64,000 bases of DNA from Parascedosporium putredinis (Eukaryota > Ascomycota > Sordariomycetes > Microascales > Microascaceae): NCBI GenBank assembly GCA_949357655.1, contig CASHTG010000010.1:682001-746000 (forward strand), in the 5' to 3' direction. The position numbers were made by a program, and so were the translations under genes. Positions 59,063 to 64,000 of this stretch are shown here, in pieces (within the stretch, counting starts at the first letter, position 1; each line of letters opens with the position of its first letter). The notes below the pieces were generated by a model. It was given only the letters and a program-made list of their open reading frames with translations, had not been told where the DNA came from and did not search any database.

Positions 59063-60199
59063 CTACAGTAAGGCTGAAATTACCAAGAAGCCAACAGCGG
59101 CCAACTTTGCCAAATCCGCCTTGCGAGGAAGGGACCCCGATCCTTCGCCGGCTGTTGTAGTCGGAGATGCTCCACGTTCCCCAGCCGTCGTTGTCTCTAT
59201 CGGCTCAGTAGTCACCAGGCCCGTCAGTTCGCCCGTTACTTGAGGTGGGCTAGGTGTGAGTTTCGCAGCATCAGATTTCCGCCAGACGATCACCCATACC
59301 GGGTGCGCCACCACCCTTCGGTAGCCGTGACGATCGGTCCGCTCCCATGGTCTGTAGGCCCTGATATGGGACCCTCCGTGGTAGAGGTACACGCTAGAAC
59401 TGCGAAAGTCACCCTCGGAGAGTACATAGGTTCGAATCCGCTGCGATAGTCAGTCCAAGTTGAGAGAAGGAGAGGCCCAGGTTGGAAGAGGGGCAACGAC
59501 AAACAGGCGGTCCCACTCACCTTGAGCAACATACAGCTACCGTAATGGTATCGCCGTATCCAAGCGTATTGAGCGCTGCAGTTCCCATCGTAGCCGTTGT
59601 CCACCCATCAGGGCAGACCGCTGGCGCGAACACGAAAATGTTTTCCCCTGCTAAGGTGTTTTGGTGTTTCGGCGTGCACGACTCGAACCGCTCGTCAAGT
59701 GGGTCGTTCCACAGCGCGGGGACCGCCGTGCCCCCGGGACCCTCAGTGTCGTCATGTCCCATATTTCGGAGCACTGGTCTGGGGCAACCCAAGGGGTTGT
59801 CGCTGATGCGAAGTCATTGAAATTGATTGTTGATCCATCGATGTCCATGTTCATTCTGTTTTTCCTTCTCTCGTACGCCTCTTCCACGGTCCTTTTGGTT
59901 TCTTGATTTAGCGATGATTTGGCCGCCTCGACCGATGAAGGTGGTGAGAAGGAAGAATTGGTGTGTAGTCCCCGGATTTTCTCAAGGGATTCAATGGGGA
60001 ATTGCCCACTTGAAATTGACCTGCTGCTTCCGTCGTGGTTTTGATTGGTTCCTTGGCGTTGCGATGCTGCTGCGCCGCAACCAGGTTTGCAATGGATGGG
60101 GATGCATTGGCAGATCCCTCCTGCTGCCTGATATGATGCGGGCCCAAGAATCATCTGCGGCTTCTGCAGAAGGGCTTCAAGATTATCAACTTTACTCAA
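59063..60199 (-). CDS. Predicted surface/secreted glycoprotein with C-terminal hydrophobic tail
   Basis: The start is uncertain; the frame opens at 60199. Motifs seen in order are WVAPDQCSEIW, NDPLDERFESC, AVCPDGWTTATM and TVAVCC, then an intron near 59455-59520 (GTGAGT donor, CGCAG acceptor), then SGFEPMYSPR and LACTSTTEGPIS, an Ala/Thr/Glu-rich linker (TEPIETTTAGER), and the C-terminal LAKLAAVGFLVISALL. The CPDGW-CC-SGF spacing is a pattern common in fungal cell-surface proteins. The last ~16 residues are hydrophobic and end the protein, as a GPI-anchor signal or a tail helix would. One-base losses lie at C5 59731-59735 and C3 59314-59316. No obvious signal peptide is seen, perhaps because the start lies further upstream. 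Confidence 0.55.
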
Positions 60200-60482
60200 A
60201 GCCGCAAGAGAAAGTAGATAAAATGACTTGGCCTCGGTATCCGGAACGCTGACTCGGGATCCGCAATCTCGTTCCCAGGGACATACAACTATTGATGGCC
60301 CCGGTTGAAGATAAGCTTGGCGGTCAACTAAACTTGATTATCTGGATTCAAGGTTGTCTTTGCTTTTGTCGGTTATCAATTGCGACTATACGTAGAAAAA
60401 GAAGTGGAATATAGACACATCCAGCCAGCACTGAACAAAAAATATGAGCAAGTCTCAAAAAATCGAAAAAGAAATACGGTAA

Positions 60483-60578
60483 TGGTCAGTATGAGGGTCG
60501 AACTCATGACCTTGGCATTTACTTGATAAACCGGATAGTTTATTAGTACCACGCTCTAACCAACTGAGCTAACCGACC
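60483..60578 (-). tRNA. tRNA-Ile (anticodon AAT), with intron
   Basis: The minus strand begins GGTCGGTTAGCTCAGTTGG and ends CTCATACTGACC with discriminator A. The acceptor stem pairs GGTCGGT with ACTGACC. The anticodon stem is TGGTA/TGCCA with loop CTAATA..A, giving AAT at 34-36. An intron of about 21 nt follows position 37. The T-arm is ATGAG-TTCGACC-CTCAT. A T-rich run follows as the Pol III terminator. Confidence 0.92.
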
Positions 60579-60921
60579 TTGGTTGCTGAGAATACTGGTT
60601 GCACCAGCACTTTTCAACGCCGTTAATGGGCTGGTTGCCCACACAATCTATTGACACATTTAACTCCATATGTCTTGTTTGATTGAAATTCTCAAAATCG
60701 CCTCTGATTATTTCTAATTGTTGAATCGGCCGTATCTAATCTTTGACTTCGATGCGATGGCTTGCAGTACATGTAAGTACAGGTAAGCCTGGCTTAGTCC
60801 CTTGACGTACCTCGGTCGAGTAGTCTGTCAACGCTTCACATAGATCCCAACGTGGTACCGCGGAGTCGGCTTATACTTCAAAAGATCAAGAGTGTATCTA
60901 CAGAATATGTGCTGTACTCCT
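60579..60921. other. Intergenic, no gene seen
   Basis: Between the tRNA-Ile 5' side and the KP4-like gene's 3' end. Nothing supported. Confidence 0.4.
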
Positions 60922-61421
60922 TCATGCAACGTAGTTGACCGTTGTTCGACAGGCGTTATCCTGACCCCAATGCTTGCTGCCGCAACGGGCACATCCATGT
61001 CCCCGAATTTCCTGGTAATCCTGCCACATCTGGTTCCCCGATCGCTGGCAGTCGCGAGGACCAGCGATAAAAATCTTGCAGCGACCACGCTGCGCACCGT
61101 CCGCTTTGTTGCTTCTAGAAGCGGAGTTAGTAATTTTCTCTTTCAACATACAGCGGCGTGCTGTCAGTGACGCGAGTAGAAACCAAAGCGAAGAAGGAGA
61201 CAAGGCAGCAGGGGAACTCGAGATACATACCCGGCAGCGCCGTAGTTGATATCGTCGTTTCGGATCAGAACTGTGTTGACGGCAATATCGCAGTCCCGAA
61301 CAAAGTTGACCGCGGAGCCGCACAAGCCGCTTCCAGCACAGTCAAAAGAGTCGCGCCTGTCCAAGGAACCAGCGCTAGCGATGCCTACGACTAGAAGGGT
61401 TATGAACGCGGAGGGATGCAT
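60922..61421 (-). CDS. KP4-like killer-toxin family secreted protein
   Basis: ATG at 61421. Exon 1 is 61231-61421, the intron 61115-61230 (GTATGT donor, perfect TACTAAC branch, TTCTAG acceptor), and exon 2 60922-61114. The joined frame is open at 127 residues with no indel. A short signal peptide comes first, then paired cysteines near the start of the mature part, and a Cys-rich C-terminal half whose CGI, DYQ and GC..CGS-type landmarks match the KP4 domain. KP4 toxins of Ustilago act extracellularly on fungal cells by affecting calcium-channel function. Ascomycete relatives are widespread and often untested. The intact splicing contrasts with the broken neighbours. Function in this fungus is inferred from family only. 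Confidence 0.85.
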
Positions 61422-62703
61422 TTTGGCGAGCGAGGTTGAGGGAGGAAGTGGTAACTGGAGTACAAGCTTTGGAGTAGTGCTCGGTTTCTTCACCGTTCTC
61501 CGAGTTTAGTGCAAATATGAATGAGACTGTCGGGTCTGATTCTCAACATAACGGGGTTTGGCCTTTTATACCCGCACTTATCAGGCTACTCCTTCATCAT
61601 CGAGTGTATACCCTCGAGATACCGCCCCCTCTGCCAAGCCATCCTAGATATGAAATCGTCAGCGTGTGTCTTGTGGAGCAGTCAGATTGTGAATACTGTT
61701 CAATATTTTGTGGCACCCACGTATGCATGGAAGTGGTGTGGTAAACTCTGATGTCAGATGCGGGATCAGAATGTGATCGCACCGACTTGAACAGCCCCAG
61801 AATTTGTGCTTCTTAAATGAAGCCAAGGCCTATTCAAGGCGCTTTCCTTCGCACACGAACCAATCGACATGCTCAAAGTCGCTCAAACGAGCCGTGCAGC
61901 CATATCTTCCCCGTCCACTGCTGCGGGCCGTGAGGCTTCGAAATTGGTGTCATGACGGTCCTGACTGTGCTCCAACATACCATTGAAATCTCGTGGTGGC
62001 TGAGGGAAAGGTTTTATTCAAAAGAAATAACCATAAGCGGGAGAGAGGAGGCAGCTTTGATATCGGACGTTGGCCAATAGATACCATGTGCTGTTGAATA
62101 GCACCCAAACTACGCGGACACTATAAGTTGCGCTTTGACAGGGTTTAAATACGAGGCGTGGGAATGGCTCAACCAAGAGTCAAATATTCGGTCTTACACG
62201 AATCATCGCGACCCTCCAAGCGACGCACAGTTACTCGAGTCTTGGGTGAGCCATATAGAACACTTTGGTCTAGGCTGGCGTCTGTAGTTCGCTGCCTAAA
62301 TGTCATCAATCGATTCAATGTTCTTACTTCACAGCTGACACGACGTTGGTTATCAGACAACGGTAAAATAGCGGGCCATGACGCTTAAGAATAACCCTTC
62401 AATGCATGTGTGGTATACAAATGATCTCCCATGGTACGTGAATGTGTTCATTTCTCGTTTCATTCAAGCAGTGCCTGGTAGACGAAGGTCCAGACAGGTT
62501 GTATCCACTGCGAGGGCGTGGGCGGGCAAGCCATAACGAAAGTTCTCGCCCGCCCGGTGTATCATTAAATAATCTAATAGCCAAGCGAATGACGGATTCT
62601 CTATACAGGTGTACACTCCCTGTCCGCTTGACCCGGGGTTCATATTACATAATTTTGATCGTTGGAAAAGAAGAGAAAAAAAAAAGACCAAGGCCTGCGA
62701 TCC
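61422..62703. other. Intergenic, no gene seen
   Basis: About 1.3 kb, the upstream region of the KP4-like gene and 3' flank of the rhodopsin-like receptor. Only short frames. Confidence 0.4.
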
Positions 62704-64000
62704 TTATGTGCTGGCGCTCCCACCTCGCCGATCGTCGCCCTCGCGGGAGAACTCCACCGCAATGGTCGTAGTCTGGATGATATCCTTCGATCCCGCGACA
62801 ATGGCTTTTTCCGAGTCGTCGTCGTTCCAAGAGACACCCTTACTAGAGTCGCCCTCGCCACCCTTTCCTACGCCGCCTTGCACGTTTGTCATGACGTAGG
62901 CGTCGCCTTCGTTACGGAATCGAGCGTAGTCGTCGTCCTCGGCACGTTCGCGCACGCGGGACGCGAGACGCGAGCCGTAGCCGTAGCGAGTGTGGGTGCC
63001 GATGCCTCCGGTTCCCGTGCGGCCAGAAGTGCGGCCCGAGGACCGGCCCTTGCCGTACGTGCTTTCTCCGATGATGCGCGGGGCGACGTGGCGGAAGAAC
63101 TTGCGGAAAGTGGGGAGAGCGGCGCACATGATGAGCAAGTTGCCCTCGACCAGACTTTATCCAGCTGCTGTTAGCGCCTTATGGAAAATCGAGTCGAGCT
63201 TTTAGAAGAAACGGGGAAAACCACTTACATCCACAAGCTGATGTAGCCAATGTCCCAGGTTGGGTCGGTGGGATTTACGAGCCTCGGAAGCAAGACCAAA
63301 CGGATGACCGAGGTTACAATTGTCCTGATTCTCAAGTCAGCCTTCCCATTCTAGAGAACGACATCGGGGACACGAATGTAGGAGGGTAAGTTTGGCTTAC
63401 ATTGATCCGATGGAGAAGATGATGAACAAGCCGACCTTTTGTTGCAAAGGAATCTGCAACTTGATCAAGATGGGAAGCGGTAGGAAGAAGAGGACGATAT
63501 CGGAGGCAATGTTGGAAATCGCAGTGGCGTAGTACAAGACAGGTGTATTGAGACATTCGCCTTCAGTCATGTAAATATCCCAGGCTTTCGAGATGGGCTT
63601 GCAAGAGAAGATGAGGGGTACGGCAATGGCGATGGTGTAGGCAATGATGAGTGCCATGATGGCCCAGACGCTATAGCGGAACCACCTCTGCGGGGTGAGA
63701 CGGAGGTAGAAGACCAAGAGAGACAGCTTTGCGAAAGAACCGCAGAGCATGTACAACGGCGCGGCTACGTAGACGTCAATGGCCCACTGGGCAAACTGAT
63801 CCATCGTTATCTCCCAGCCGTGGACGCCTCCGACACCGCTTGCAAACATGTCTATCGATCGGGAAGTTCAAGTCAGCTCAAGCCCGGACGGGGTGGCGCG
63901 GATGCAGGCGGCGCCTCCGTCTCTTTCACCATCCGCAAGACTCTCGAGGTAAACTTACGTATCGTGATGCCCATGGCCGACATGGCAGTGGCGAACGCGG
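62704..64000 (-). CDS. Rhodopsin-like fungal integral membrane protein (PTH11/SAT4 type), 5' end outside window
   Basis: Stop at 62704-62706; the coding region runs past the right edge. Visible helices: FAQWAIDVYVAAPLYMLCGSFAKLSLLVFYLRL, YSVWAIMALIIAYTIAIAVPLIFSC, ATAISNIASDIVLFFLPLPIL and LQQKVGLFIIFSIGSM, then TIVTSVIRLVLLP and SLVEGNLLIMCAALPTFRKF. This order is the SAT4/DUF3425-type fungal rhodopsin-like domain. GYGSRLASR and an acidic, Gly/Ser-rich cytosolic tail follow. Introns are near 63139-63231, 63310-63390 and 63854-63957. Family members include PTH11-type receptors that sense surface or host cues. Whether this one is a receptor is untested. Confidence 0.85.

Noticed and set aside
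59426..59455. GGTTCGAATCC word like a tRNA T-arm
   Set aside because: No matching acceptor, D-arm or anticodon arm around it; it falls in a protein-coding exon.
1..64000. Repeat-induced point mutation as the cause of broken genes
   Set aside because: Breaks are length changes in homopolymers, not C-to-T changes or new TA-rich stop codons, and gene GC stays high.
1..64000. CRISPR arrays, insertion sequences, secondary-metabolite core genes
   Set aside because: No spaced direct repeats, no transposase, no PKS, NRPS or terpene-cyclase motifs were seen.

Overview
The window looks like a gene-dense stretch of a filamentous ascomycete chromosome (Pezizomycotina, probably Sordariomycetes; the class is an inference). 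The grounds are short spliceosomal introns of about 57 to 160 nt with GTRNGT-type donors, CTAAC/TACTAAC branch points and YAG acceptors, intron-containing tRNAs, and a typical fungal gene set: a HET protein, a Zn2Cys6 regulator, siderophore MFS and Dur3 transporters, an Ssu1-like exporter, assimilatory nitrate reductase, a KP4-like toxin and a PTH11/SAT4-type rhodopsin-like membrane protein.

Layout. 1-17.5 kb: the tail of a class III aminotransferase, a small five-helix membrane protein, a HET-domain gene, a disordered small protein, a VOC-fold protein, two F-box-like proteins, a compact two-RING protein and a siderophore transporter. 18-28 kb: a Zn2Cys6 regulator, a ZIP zinc transporter, a GFA/CENP-V-type zinc enzyme, an unrecognised gene and a second VOC protein. 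28.7-46.3 kb: a nutrient block with nitrate reductase (minus strand) diverging from an Ssu1-like sulfite exporter, a TauD-type dioxygenase, an L-type amino-acid permease, an orphan coiled-coil gene and a Dur3 urea transporter. 46.5-48.4 kb: a bestrophin-like channel convergent with Dur3. 51.7-64 kb: tRNA-Leu and tRNA-Ile, four predicted secreted or surface proteins plus one single-pass membrane protein, one of the secreted ones KP4-like, and a rhodopsin-like receptor running off the window end, all on the minus strand.

How they may work together. The best functional grouping is nitrogen and sulfur acquisition (nitrate reductase, TauD-type dioxygenase, Ssu1-like exporter, amino-acid and urea uptake). 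The 52-64 kb end is a cell-surface and secretion block.

Sequence quality dominates the reading. Most conserved genes are broken by single-base frameshifts, and almost every one is explained by one missing base in a short homopolymer (for example CCCC, GGGG, TTTT). This suggests systematic under-calling of homopolymers rather than mass pseudogenisation. Five multi-exon genes (9633-10459, 18022-19683, 23050-23815, 27606-28103, 60922-61421) are in frame throughout.
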